This document shows positions 45,901 to 54,075 of a stretch of DNA of 64,000 nt, one piece after another; the first letter of the stretch is position 1, and the number at the start of each line of letters is the position of its first letter. The notes beneath the pieces are model-generated. The model worked only from the letters and a program-made list of their open reading frames with translations. It did no database searches and was not told the DNA's origin. The DNA is from G051903925 sp051903925 (lineage in GTDB: Bacteria > Pseudomonadota > Alphaproteobacteria > Zavarziniales > Zavarziniaceae). Location of the stretch: contig NZ_CP173678.1 in assembly GCF_051903925.1 (NCBI RefSeq), positions 2,790,001-2,854,000 of the forward strand. The letters run 5' to 3'. Position numbers and translations under genes: made by a program.

Positions 45901-46279
45901 CGGACGCGGTCTGGCCGGCGGCCTCCTGCTCGCTGCGGCGGCGCGCACGGGCCTGCTCCGCCCGATCAGCCTCGGCCTCGGCACGGGCCGCGTCCTCGGC
46001 CTGCTGGGCCAGGAGGGCCTGCCGGTCGGCGATGGGGATCTGATAGTAGTCGGGGTGGATCTCGCTGAAGGCCAGGAAGCCGTGGCGATTGCCGCCATAC
46101 TCGACGAACGCCGCCTGCAGCGACGGTTCGACCCGGGTTACCTTGGCGAGATAGATATTGCCCTTGAGCTGCTTCTTGGTTGCGGATTCGAAATCGAAAT
46201 CTTCAATGCGGTTGCCACGGACGACCACGACCCGGGTCTCTTCCGGGTGGGTCGCATCGATCAGCATACGGGTGGTCAT
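42995..46279 (-). CDS. rne: Ribonuclease E
   Basis: A 1094-residue endoribonuclease, scaffold of the RNA degradosome. An N-terminal RNase H-like start (MLIDATHPEETRVVVVRGNR) leads into an S1 domain (GNIYLAKVTRVEPSLQAAFVE) interrupted by an acidic low-complexity insertion at about residues 95-325. The catalytic core has VAIDVNSGRSTREHNIEETA and IVIDFIDMED (metal-binding Asp). The Zn-link CPHCAGVG is near residue 648, and the disordered C-terminal half has SGEGRSGEGRSGE repeats and Arg clusters (RRRRRRRRGGR, RRRRRRSRRGGRR) for RNA binding. Long upstream non-coding DNA fits the autoregulated leader of rne genes. Confidence 0.96.
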   Translation of the reverse strand: MTTRMLIDATHPEETRVVVVRGNRIEDFDFESATKKQLKGNIYLAKVTRVEPSLQAAFVEYGGNRHGFLAFSEIHPDYYQIPIADRQALLAQQAEDAARAEAEADRAEQARARRRSEQEAAGQTASADDDEFDSHIETVEGEDETETIDGGSDNLADEGDSAATGESSTAAAATGGEDDEPADAPRRPSLALNVDHAPEPVLEGPVAEAVPESGPDAEPEAVPEATATAAAEPVAQAEVPAADDTTAEGPTAESAPAEPDAGTDTSVDAAPEAEATGEDGAAGDEGDVADVQARNAEVTDEQDDDDQDDGDSGSSEARPARRPRFRSVRSYKIQEVIKRRQILLVQVVKEERGNKGAALTTYISLAGRYCVLMPNTSRGGGISRKIVNPADRKRLKEITADLDIQDGMGVIVRTAGLNRTKPEIKRDFEYLLRLWDSVRQLTLQSTAPALVYEEGDLIKRVIRDMYSKDIEEILVEGEEAYRQAKDFMRMLIPSHARNVQPYRERVPLFHRFQVEQQLDLMFNPVVQLKSGGYIVINQTEALVAIDVNSGRSTREHNIEETATKTNLEASEEIARQLRLRDLAGLIVIDFIDMEDARNNRSVEKRLKESLKADRARIQIGRISPFGLLELSRQRLHPGLMEASTDVCPHCAGVGRVRSIESSALHVLRAVEDEGVRERSAAITVRCATPIALYILNQKRSALRAIEERYGLEVMVDADPALIPPAFRLERLRPRTDAPPPVAIRHGAVPMIDYDDEDEPVDDAVALDADDAAEDAAESRGAGERAEGRSGEGRSGEGRSGESRSGDAQSEDRQRRRRRRRRGGRADAGSESETTARGAEDEDEDASTERPSRETTGDATAQDEDGATETAAEGDGAAAGEPERRRRRRSRRGGRRNGTGEGEANGTTNGRQPRAWPDESVVAVVPHDESWPDLGEAPTAASPADESDLPTIEVSEAVAVLIEDAPDGAGLAAPTAAPAVEAPALEAPEVEAPAVEAAVADTPVAEPASDAAGNDSAVPEAVAAEPTATDAAAPEVVEADSTPADAPAPAEAAAVEVQPVPEPAEAVAPAPVEPPQPEAPKAPPRRGWWQRSFGG

Positions 46280-46795
46280 CGAACGGGTCTCCGCGACGCG
46301 CCCACAGGCCCCATGGGGGCCGGGCCGGCGTCGCTTGGCGTGTGTGTGTGCGGAGGCGGGGAACGCCAGGGCGCATCCGCAACCGGCCTGAAGCCGGCAA
46401 CGGGCAACCAGGGCGCAGACCCCAAGGGTTCGGCAAGGCGGCCGGCATCAGGGCGCGCGCGGTGCGCACGCCAATCCACAATCCGTCAGTGCCCGCTTGG
46501 CGTGCACCGATCGACAGTCGAGCCGGGCGCGGACGAACCGCGCCACAGCCGAAGTCCGGCCGACAGCGTGAAAGGGTGGAGCTTCGTTCCGTCACTGCGT
46601 TGACCGATCGGCGCCCGCAGGGGCGCCTGACCGAGGGCCAGAGCCAGTCAAGGCAAAGCCGGTCAATACATGCCTGTCGCCCTGATCCGACCGCCGCGGG
46701 GCCGATGGCTTTGCGGCATGCTTCGAAAGGGCGACTCGAAGTCCTTGCTTAGTCACGGACGGGGATCATAGGCGCAAGGTCGCCTGCCGACAATC
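46280..46795. other. Non-coding region between divergent rne and mrcA
   Basis: No credible gene in about 500 bp; ORFs here are frame shadows full of Arg/Pro/Gly. A short GTGTGTGTG run lies at 46338-46349. The minus strand likely holds the rne 5' leader; the plus strand leads to the large hairpin at 46796-46846. Confidence 0.5.
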
Positions 46796-46846
46796 GCCAC
46801 GAGCACGGCAGCCCTCCGCTCCGGACAGGGCTGCCGTGCTCGTGGC
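46796..46846. repeat. Perfect 20-bp inverted repeat with 11-nt loop
   Basis: GCCACGAGCACGGCAGCCCT at 46796-46815 is exactly complementary to 46827-46846. There is no T-run on either side. It lies 170 bp upstream of the mrcA ATG and may be a terminator, a structured leader or a protein-binding element. Confidence 0.75.
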
Positions 46847-47015
46847 ACGTCGGGCGTCCATTTCGCTGGTGCACAATGGCCACAGCGCAGCCACATTTGG
46901 GGTTCAAAGCTGCGGGTGCTGGAGCCTTACGGAAGACGGGAGCATTAGTTTGCGTGGTGAGATCCGCCAGGGTCAGCCCCATCAGGTTCAAGCCAAAGCG
47001 ACGAAACGACCCCGC

Positions 47016-49427
47016 ATGCGCGTTCTTGGTTACCTGTTCGGCACGCTGATGATCCTCCTGGTCGCAGGCGTGCTCGGCACCCTCTATGTCCTGCACCATT
47101 TCGGGCAGGACCTCCCCGATTATCGTCAGTTGGCGACCTATGAGCCGCCGGTGACCACGCGCGTGCACGCCGCCGACGGCAGCGTGATCGCCGAGTTCGC
47201 GCGCGAGCGCCGCCTGTTCGTGCCGATCACCGCGATCCCGCAACGCGTCATCCGCGCTTTTCTCTCGGCCGAGGACAAGGGCTTCTACGAGCATGCCGGG
47301 ATCGACATCCCAGGCATCATCAACGCGGCGCTGACCAACATGCGCAACCCGGATCGCCGGCCGATCGGGGCGTCGACGATCACGCAGCAGGTCGCCAAGA
47401 ACTTCCTCCTGGGCAACGAGGTCAGCATGACCCGCAAGCTCAAGGAGGCGATCCTGGCCTTCCGCATCGAGCGCGCGTTCACCAAGGACCGCATCCTGGA
47501 GCTTTACCTGAACCAGATCTATCTGGGGCAGGGCTCCTATGGCGTAGCGGCCGCGGCGCTCAACTATTTCGACAAGGCGCTCGACGATCTCACGGTGGCG
47601 GAAGCCGCCTATCTCGCGGCGCTGCCCAAGGCGCCCAACAACTACCATCCCGTGCGCGAGCGCGAGGCGGCGGTCGCGCGGCGCAACTGGGTCCTGGACC
47701 GCATGCGCCTGGACGGCGCCGTGACGCAGGAAGAGTGGGAGCAGGCGCGGACCGCCGACCTGGGCGTGCGGCCGCGCACCGCGATGGCCTCTACCCAGGC
47801 CGACTATTTCGCCGAGGAAGTCCGGCGCGAGGTCATGGCCCAGTTCGACGAGAAGACGCTCTACGAGGGCGGCCTTTCGGTGCGGACGACGCTTGACCCG
47901 CACATGCAGGCGATTGCGGACCGGGCCCTGCGCCAGGGCCTGATCGCCTATGACCGGAGGCATGGCTGGCGCGGCCCCCTGGGTCATGTCGAGCCGGGCG
48001 AGGGCTGGCAGGAGCGGCTGGCCCAGGAACCCCCGCTGCCCGCCCTCGACGCGCCCGGCATCGGCCCCTGGCAGCGCGCCATGGTGCTGGAGGCCGGCCG
48101 CTCGCTGAAACTCGGCTTCAGCGACGGGACGCAAGGCACGATTGCCGCGGCGGACATGGCCTGGGCCGGACGCACGGGACTGAAGGCGGGCGACCTGGTC
48201 GCGGTCGAGGCCAAGGATCCCGAGACGCGGGCCTTCGCGCTGCGCCAGATCCCGGCGGTGCGCGGCGCGCTGGTCGCCATGGATCCGCACACCGGCCGCG
48301 TCGTCGCCATGGTGGGCGGCTGGTCCTATGCGGAAAGCGAGTTCAACCGCGCGACCCAGGCGCTGCGCCAGCCTGGCTCCTCGTTCAAACCGTTCGTCTA
48401 TGCGACGGCACTGGAACAGGGCTTCACACCGTCGAGCCTGGTCCTGGACGGCCCGTTCGTGGCCAGCCAGGGGCCCGGCCTGCCGCTGTGGCGCCCGGCC
48501 AATTACAGCCATGACTTCCTGGGCCCCGCCACCCTGCGCGTCGGCCTGGCCAAGTCGCGCAACCTCATGACGGTGCGCCTGGCGCACTATATCGGCATGG
48601 AGAACGTGGCCGACCTGGTCGCGCGCATGGGGGTGATGGACCGCATGGTGCCCCGCCTGTCGATGTCGCTGGGGGCCGGCGAGTCGACGGTCCTGCGCAT
48701 GACGACGGGCTATGCCGAGTTCGTGAATGGCGGCAAGCGCATCGTCCCCACCCTGATCGACCGCATCCAGGATCGCCGCGGCCGTACGATCTACCGCCAT
48801 GACGACCGGCCGTGCGACGGGTGTACCGGCACGACCTGGTACGGCCAGGACGTGCCTGGCATTCCCGACGTTCGGGCCCAGGTCATCAGCGCGGCCAGTG
48901 CGTATCAGATCACCTCGATGCTGCAGGGCGTGGTCGACCGCGGCACCGGCGGGACGGTGCGCGCCGTCGGCAAGCCGCTGGGCGGCAAGACGGGCACCTC
49001 CAACGATGCCAAGGATGTCTGGTTCGTGGGCTTCTCCCCCGACCTGGCGGTTGGCGTCTATGTCGGTTTCGACCAGCCCAAGTCGCTGGGCGGGCGCGAA
49101 ACGGGCGGATCCGTTGCCGCACCGATTTTCCGCGACTTCATGAAGGAGGCGCTGGCCGACGCACCGGCGATCCCCTTCCGCATTCCGCCTGGCGTGCGCC
49201 TGGTGCGTGTCGATCCTGGCAGCGGCCTGCCCGTCACGTCGGGCGGCATCCTGGAGGCCTTCAAGCCGGGCACGGAGCCGTTCGGCGAACGCAACATCCT
49301 GGACGGCAGCGAGAACCTGTCCATGTTGGGCGGTGACGAGAACGATTTCGACCTGGGACCCGGCCCGGACGTCAATTCCGGCGTCGACCTGCTCGACACC
49401 TCCGCCGCGACGGGTGGTCTCTACTAG
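47016..49427 (+). CDS. mrcA: Penicillin-binding protein 1A
   Basis: An 803-residue bifunctional peptidoglycan synthase: TM anchor (LGYLFGTLMILLVAGVLGTL); GT51 glycosyltransferase with the catalytic Glu in LSAEDKGFYEHAGID and then GASTITQQVAKNF; an OB-like insert; and a transpeptidase with SxxK at Ser455-Lys458 (GSSFKPF), SRN in AKSRNLMTV, and KTG at 658-660 (GGKTGTSND). It polymerises glycan strands and cross-links them in the periplasm. ATG 47016 begins at the anchor but has no Shine-Dalgarno; a TTG at 46950 with GGGAG upstream would add a 22-residue cytoplasmic tail. Followed by prfB, a common alphaproteobacterial pairing. Confidence 0.95.
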   Translation: MRVLGYLFGTLMILLVAGVLGTLYVLHHFGQDLPDYRQLATYEPPVTTRVHAADGSVIAEFARERRLFVPITAIPQRVIRAFLSAEDKGFYEHAGIDIPGIINAALTNMRNPDRRPIGASTITQQVAKNFLLGNEVSMTRKLKEAILAFRIERAFTKDRILELYLNQIYLGQGSYGVAAAALNYFDKALDDLTVAEAAYLAALPKAPNNYHPVREREAAVARRNWVLDRMRLDGAVTQEEWEQARTADLGVRPRTAMASTQADYFAEEVRREVMAQFDEKTLYEGGLSVRTTLDPHMQAIADRALRQGLIAYDRRHGWRGPLGHVEPGEGWQERLAQEPPLPALDAPGIGPWQRAMVLEAGRSLKLGFSDGTQGTIAAADMAWAGRTGLKAGDLVAVEAKDPETRAFALRQIPAVRGALVAMDPHTGRVVAMVGGWSYAESEFNRATQALRQPGSSFKPFVYATALEQGFTPSSLVLDGPFVASQGPGLPLWRPANYSHDFLGPATLRVGLAKSRNLMTVRLAHYIGMENVADLVARMGVMDRMVPRLSMSLGAGESTVLRMTTGYAEFVNGGKRIVPTLIDRIQDRRGRTIYRHDDRPCDGCTGTTWYGQDVPGIPDVRAQVISAASAYQITSMLQGVVDRGTGGTVRAVGKPLGGKTGTSNDAKDVWFVGFSPDLAVGVYVGFDQPKSLGGRETGGSVAAPIFRDFMKEALADAPAIPFRIPPGVRLVRVDPGSGLPVTSGGILEAFKPGTEPFGERNILDGSENLSMLGGDENDFDLGPGPDVNSGVDLLDTSAATGGLY

Positions 49428-49519
49428 CCCTGCCTGAGCCGACCCTCCCACTCGGCGCATGTCTGTTCGTTAACGCAGGCGCTTGAAGCGGGCGGGGGAG
49501 GGGCGTAGGGTCCGCCGCC

Positions 49520-50651
49520 ATGCGTGCTTCCATCGAAAACCTCTCCTCAGAGATCAAGCAGTCGCTCGAACTGCTGAGGAGGCATCTTTGACTGGGACGA
49601 AGCCCTTATTCGTCTCGATGAACTGAACGCCCGGGCCGAGGATCCCAAGCTCTGGGACGATCCGGAGACGGCGCAGAAGCTGATGCGCGAGCGGACCAAG
49701 CTCGAATCGGCGATCGGCGGGACCCGCTCCATCCAGACCGAGCTGGCCGACACGCTCGAACTGGCCGAGATGGCGGATGCCGAGGGGGACGATTCCCTCC
49801 TGGACGAGGCGGAGCGCGCGCTGAAGGCGCTGGCCGCGCGCGCCAAGGAGCAGGAGCTGGCGGCGCTGCTCTCGGGCGAGGCGGACGGTAACGACTGCTG
49901 GCTGGACGTCAATGCCGGCGCCGGCGGGACCGAGAGCCAGGACTGGGCCCTGATGCTGCTGCGCATGTATACGCGCTGGGCCGAGGCGCGCGGCTTCAAG
50001 ACCGAGCTTGTGAACGAGACGCCAGGGGAACAGGCGGGCATCAAGTCGGCGACGATCCTGATCAAGGGCGCCGATTCCTATGGCTGGCTGAAGACGGAAT
50101 CGGGCGTGCACCGCCTAGTCCGCATTTCGCCCTTCGATTCGAACCAGCGGCGCCAGACCAGCTTTGCCAGCGTCTGGGTCTATCCGGTGGTGGACGACAC
50201 GATCGAGGTCGAGATCCTGGACAAGGATCTGCGCGTCGATACCTATCGCGCGTCCGGTTCCGGCGGCCAGCACGTCAACAAGACCGACAGCGCGGTGCGC
50301 CTGACCCATATGCCGACCGGTATCGTGGTGGCATGCCAGTCCGAACGCTCGCAGCACAAGAACCGCGCCCAGGCCATGTCGATGCTGAAGGCCCGGATCT
50401 ATGAGGCCGAGCTGAAGAAGCGCGAGGCCGCGGCCCAGGCGCTGGAGGATACCAAGTCGGACATCGGCTGGGGCCACCAGCTGCGGTCCTATGTCCTTCA
50501 GCCATACCAGATGGTGAAGGACCTGCGCACCGGCGTGGAGACATCGGACACCCAGGGCGTCCTGAACGGCGACATCGACGCCTTCCTGGCCGCAGCCCTG
50601 GCCCAGCGCGTGGAGGGCGGGGGCGCCACCACCGTCTCGGACCTGGACTGA
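49520..50651 (+). CDS. prfB: Peptide chain release factor 2 (programmed +1 frameshift)
   Basis: A 376-residue release factor that reads UGA and UAA. Translation starts at ATG 49520; codon 24 is an in-frame TGA at 49589-49591, bypassed by a +1 shift at CTT-TGA-C so that coding resumes at GAC 49590. The frame-0 part reads MRASIENLSSEIKQSLELLR, the +1 part DWDEALIRLDELNARAEDPK. Stop-codon recognition motif SPF is in RISPFDSNQRRQTSFAS, and the peptidyl-release GGQ in SGSGGQHVNKTDSAVRLTH. The shift makes RF2 control its own level: scarce RF2 favours frameshifting. Confidence 0.96.
49577..49592 (+). promoter_or_regulatory. RF2 programmed frameshift signal
   Basis: An internal Shine-Dalgarno AGGAGG (49577-49582), three bases, then the slippery CTT followed by TGA-C (49586-49592). 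This is the same arrangement as the E. coli prfB site, where the SD-anti-SD contact close to the P site pushes the ribosome forward by one base. Confidence 0.95.
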
Positions 50652-50686
50652 TCGAAGGCTGGTGGCAGTGAGCGGCTCCCCTTTCC

Positions 50687-50771
50687 CGCTCATCTCCGCG
50701 ATGTCGGGGATCCAGAGCCGCTGGCGCTGGCCTGTGTTGCCCGTGGATCCGCGCATGCGCGAGGATGAGCG
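50687..50771. repeat. Imperfect inverted repeat of the CATCCCCGCG type
   Basis: Left arm 50687-50715 (CGCTCATCTCCGCGATGTCG...) is largely complementary to the right arm 50743-50771 (ending GCGAGGATGAGCG). It resembles the element at 60859-60934 but is more decayed. It overlaps an alternative upstream start of the MFS gene, which argues against that start. Confidence 0.6.
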
Positions 50772-50830
50772 GCGAGGGGTTGCACGGTTTCTTCCGTTCC
50801 CTGGCCGCATCGAAGGGATGGGCTAGGACG

Positions 50831-52075
50831 GTGGCAGCGGGGTACGCACGGGACCTGGACTCCAGCCCTCGCCCGTTCCGCGGCTGGTGGGTCGTTGGCG
50901 GCGCCTTCGTCGTGCTGTGCACCACGGCGGGCCTGTGCTTCTACAACCTGTCGGTCTATCTGCAGAGCTTCATCGAGGCGCGCGGCTTCTCGGTCACTGC
51001 GGTCTCAGGCGCCACCAGCGTCTTCTTCGTCGCCAGCGGCATTTCCGGCCTCTTCATCGCCCGACTGATCGAGCGCCACGACGTGCGCCTGGTCATGGTC
51101 CCGGGCGCGCTGCTCTGCGCCGCGATATTCTCCGCGACATCCCTGGTTCAGACGGCGTGGCAGCTTTATGCCTTCTACGCATTGCTGGGCGTGGCTTATT
51201 CGGCGACGGCCCTGGTGCCCTGTACCACCGCACTGACGCGCTGGTTCGTCCGGCGGCGGACCTTGGCCCTGGCCTTTGCCTTCACCGGCCTGTCGCTGGG
51301 CGGGATCACGCTGACGCCGCTCTGCGTCTGGGTGATCGGCGAGATCGGCATCGACATGGCGGGTCCCGTCATGGGCCTGATCTTCCTGGTCGGCGTCGTG
51401 CCGCCCGCGCTGATCCTGATCCGCTCGCGGCCAGAGGATCTGGGGCAGGGGCCGGATGGCGATCCGCCGCGCCCGGCGGCAGTCGGCGACGCCGCGGGCG
51501 TGCTGTTCGACGAGGCGGTGCGCAGCCGCTTCTTCATCGGCATGGCGATCACCTACATCCTGTCGATGACCGCCCAGGTCGGCGGCATATCGCACCTGTT
51601 CCGCCTGGCCGCCACGCGCAGCGACGATGCGCACGGGGCCATGGCGGTGGCGGCCCTGGCGGGAACCAGCGTGGTGGGCCGCCTGGTCGCCGGCTGGCTG
51701 ATGCCGAAACTCTCGATGCAGCCCTTCACGATCGCCCTGATCGCGACGCAGGGGTTGTCGCTGCTGCTGCTGTGCGTGGCCGACCAGGGCTGGAGCCTCG
51801 TGGCCAGTGCCGCCCTGTTCGGCGCGACGATCGGCAACATCATGATGATGCAGCCCCTGCTGATCGGACAGGCGTTCGGTGCCCGCGCCTATGCCCGCAT
51901 CTTCGCCTTTGCCCAGCTCATCATGACGCTGGGCGCGGCATCGGGGCCTGCGCTGATCGGCGCGCTCTACGATCATTTCGGCGGCTACACGGTGGCCTAT
52001 GCCCTGGCTGCCGGATGCTCGATCGTCGGCGCCGTCGTTCTCGCCGCCGCAGGTCGCCCCGCGCGCTCGTTCTGA
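50831..52075 (+). CDS. MFS transporter
   Basis: A 414-residue major facilitator with 12 hydrophobic segments, starting WWVVGGAFVVLCTTAGLCFY and ending VAYALAAGCSIVGAVVLAAA. The loop 2-3 motif is weak (ARLIERHDVRLVM). The family layout resembles OFA/monocarboxylate-type carriers (FIEARGFSVTAVSGATSVFF). The substrate is unknown. GTG at 50831 chosen to begin shortly before TM1; an ATG at 50765 would start inside an inverted repeat. It is followed 11 bp later by a VOC-family gene, so the two may act on the same compound. Confidence 0.85.
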   Translation: MAAGYARDLDSSPRPFRGWWVVGGAFVVLCTTAGLCFYNLSVYLQSFIEARGFSVTAVSGATSVFFVASGISGLFIARLIERHDVRLVMVPGALLCAAIFSATSLVQTAWQLYAFYALLGVAYSATALVPCTTALTRWFVRRRTLALAFAFTGLSLGGITLTPLCVWVIGEIGIDMAGPVMGLIFLVGVVPPALILIRSRPEDLGQGPDGDPPRPAAVGDAAGVLFDEAVRSRFFIGMAITYILSMTAQVGGISHLFRLAATRSDDAHGAMAVAALAGTSVVGRLVAGWLMPKLSMQPFTIALIATQGLSLLLLCVADQGWSLVASAALFGATIGNIMMMQPLLIGQAFGARAYARIFAFAQLIMTLGAASGPALIGALYDHFGGYTVAYALAAGCSIVGAVVLAAAGRPARSF

Positions 52076-52086
52076 GGGGTGCATCG

Positions 52087-52503
52087 ATGTCCCTTCTCGT
52101 GAACATCGATGTGCCCGACCTGGAGGTGGCGGTGCGGTTCTACACCCAGGCCTTCGGCCTGCGCGTGACGCGCCGCTTCGGGGCAGGGGGCGCGGAGCTT
52201 TCGGGCTGGGCCGCACCCGTCTACCTGCTCGTCAAGGCGCCGGGCAGTGTCGGTGCCGGCAGCGAGGCGCGCCGCTATGAGCGCCATTGGACGCCCGTGC
52301 ACTTGGATGTGGTGGTCGAGGACATCGACGCGGCTCTGGCCCGTGCCCTGGAGGCGGGGGCGGTTCTTGAGCGGCCGGTGAGCACGGACGTGTGGGGACG
52401 CCTGGCGGTCCTGGCCGATCCCTTCGGCCATGGCCTGTGCCTGGTCCAGTTCCTGAACCGCGGCTATGACGAGGTGTCGGAGCGGGTGGGCGGCTGCTGC
52501 TGA
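52087..52503 (+). CDS. VOC-family (glyoxalase/dioxygenase-fold) protein
   Basis: A 138-residue protein with two beta-alpha-beta-beta-beta modules. Module 1: LLVNIDVPDLEVAVRFYTQA with FGLRVTRRFG. Module 2: PVHLDVVVEDIDAALARALE and LADPFGHGLCLVQF. Metal-ligand candidates are His in PVHLDV and Glu/His near the strand ends. The reaction is unknown. ATG at 52087 begins the first strand. Co-transcribed with the MFS gene upstream; convergent with suhB. Confidence 0.82.
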   Translation: MSLLVNIDVPDLEVAVRFYTQAFGLRVTRRFGAGGAELSGWAAPVYLLVKAPGSVGAGSEARRYERHWTPVHLDVVVEDIDAALARALEAGAVLERPVSTDVWGRLAVLADPFGHGLCLVQFLNRGYDEVSERVGGCC

Positions 52504-52557
52504 GCAGACGCCCCGCCTTCGATCCCTCCCCCTTGTGGGGGAGGGGTATGGGGCCGC

Positions 52558-53373
52558 TCAGTCGGCGCTGGTGGCCTTGAGCGTGGGGCGGCGGACCAGG
52601 TCGAGCAGCGGGCGCTGCAGCTGGTCGTTGGCGGCCACGACGGCCTGGCGGTTGAACATCTCCTCGCCGCCCTGGTCGTCGGTGACATAGCCGCCGGCCT
52701 CGCGCACCATCAGGATGCCGGCCGCAATGTCCCAGGCCTGAATCGGGCATTCCCAATAGCCCTCGTACCGGCCGGCCGCGACATAGGCGAGGTCGAGGGC
52801 GGCGGAGCCCATGCGACGAATGCCTGCGACCTCGCGCATGATCGTCGCCAGTTCCAGCAGGAACGGCTTGTGACGCTCCTTCCCCCGGAAGGGGATGCCG
52901 GTCGCGAACAGGGCTTCCGACAGCGCGGTGCGGCCGGAGACGCGCAGGCGACGCTCGTTGAGGTAGGCGCCGCGCCCCTTCTCGGTCCAGTAGAGCTCGT
53001 CGGTGATCGGGTTCAGGATCACGCCGGCGATCACGTCGCCATCGCGCTCCAGGGCGATCGAGATGCAGAAATGCGGGATGCCGTGCAGGAAGTTGGTCGT
53101 GCCGTCGAGCGGATCGACGATCCAGCGATGACTGCGGTCGGTGCCTTCCTCGACCCCGCTTTCCTCCATCAGGAAGCCGAAGCCGGGCCTGGCCTTCGCC
53201 AGTTCCGCCTTGATGATGCGTTCAGCCTTGAGGTCGGCCGTTGAGACGAAGTCGGCGGGTCCCTTCTTGGAGACCTGGAGGTTCTCAACCTCCCCGAAAT
53301 CGCGGGTCAGGCCGCGCGCCGCCTTCTGGGCGGCGCCGACCATGACGTTGATGAGTGCGGAGCGTAGGGCCAT
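52558..53373 (-). CDS. suhB: Inositol monophosphatase family protein
   Basis: A 271-residue Mg-dependent phosphatase: MEESG (first metal Glu), WIVDPLDGTTNFLHGIPHFC (second metal loop), and CPIQAWDIAAGILMVREAGG (third). It hydrolyses inositol-1-phosphate or related sugar phosphates; bacterial SuhB also binds the Nus factors. ATG at 53373 follows thiE by 16 bp, so it is likely the last gene of the tkt-gap-pgk-fba-thiE run. No Shine-Dalgarno visible, consistent with translational coupling. Confidence 0.93.
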   Translation of the reverse strand: MALRSALINVMVGAAQKAARGLTRDFGEVENLQVSKKGPADFVSTADLKAERIIKAELAKARPGFGFLMEESGVEEGTDRSHRWIVDPLDGTTNFLHGIPHFCISIALERDGDVIAGVILNPITDELYWTEKGRGAYLNERRLRVSGRTALSEALFATGIPFRGKERHKPFLLELATIMREVAGIRRMGSAALDLAYVAAGRYEGYWECPIQAWDIAAGILMVREAGGYVTDDQGGEEMFNRQAVVAANDQLQRPLLDLVRRPTLKATSAD

Positions 53374-53389
53374 GGGGGGCGGGACCGTA

Positions 53390-54073
53390 TCAGGTGCGGT
53401 TGCGGCGGTCGAGGCCGCGCGCGATCGCCGCCTCAAGCTGACGCACCGCGTCGGCCGGGCCTGCGGGATGGCCGAAGACCCCGGCGGAGACGGCCAGGAA
53501 GTCGGCGCCGGCCGCGGCCACGTCCTCGGCATTGTCGGGGCCGATGCCGCCGATCGCGACGCAGGGCACGGTCATCATCTCCTGCCACCACGTGAACAGG
53601 TCGAGCGATGCGCGCGTCTTGGCCACCTTCGTCGTCGTCGGATAGACGGCGCCGAAAGCGACATAGTCGGCGCCGGCGTCCGCCGCCTCGATCGCGCGAT
53701 CCTTGCTGTCATAGGCGCTGGCGCCGATCATCGCCCTCGACCCCAGCAGCTTGCGCGCCTGGGCCACGGGCATGTCGTCCTCGCCCACATGGACGCCGTC
53801 GGCGCCCATCCGGCCGGCGAGGTCGGGCCTGTCGTTGAGAATGAGGGCGACCCCGCGATCCTGGATCAGCGGGGCCAGCCACATGCCGGCGTCGACCACC
53901 GCGGCATCGCTGGCACCCTTCAGGCGCAGCTGAACCGCGGCAACGTCGCCGGCGTCCAGCGCCGCCTCGAGCTGGAGCGCAAAGGCCCGTGGCTCGAACG
54001 CGGGCGGGGTGATGAGGTAGAGCCGGCACTGCGGCCCCTCATCCTCCGCCGGGTGCGCTGGAGACTTCGCCAT
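53390..54073 (-). CDS. thiE: Thiamine-phosphate synthase
   Basis: A 227-residue TIM barrel joining HMP-pyrophosphate and thiazole phosphate to thiamine phosphate. Motifs: LYLITPPAF, AVQLRLKGASD, LILNDRPDLAGRMGADGVHV, IGASAYDSKDRAIEA, GADYVAFGAVYPTTTK, and CVAIGGIGPDNAEDVAAAGA. The Tyr replacing the usual Phe in GxVFPT is mild. ATG at 54073 lies 2 bp from the fba stop. No TPP riboswitch is seen; placed in a glycolysis/transketolase operon, it supplies the cofactor of Tkt. Confidence 0.9.
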   Translation of the reverse strand: MAKSPAHPAEDEGPQCRLYLITPPAFEPRAFALQLEAALDAGDVAAVQLRLKGASDAAVVDAGMWLAPLIQDRGVALILNDRPDLAGRMGADGVHVGEDDMPVAQARKLLGSRAMIGASAYDSKDRAIEAADAGADYVAFGAVYPTTTKVAKTRASLDLFTWWQEMMTVPCVAIGGIGPDNAEDVAAAGADFLAVSAGVFGHPAGPADAVRQLEAAIARGLDRRNRT

Positions 54074-54075
54074 GG

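Noticed and set aside
46749..49460. A 903-codon open frame antisense to mrcA
   Set aside because: Shadow of the PBP1A gene; no family pattern and it runs through the 20-bp hairpin.
49589..49591. In-frame TGA in prfB as a sign of a pseudogene
   Set aside because: The stop sits in the conserved CTT-TGA-C frameshift site with an AGGAGG signal, and the rest of the protein is intact.
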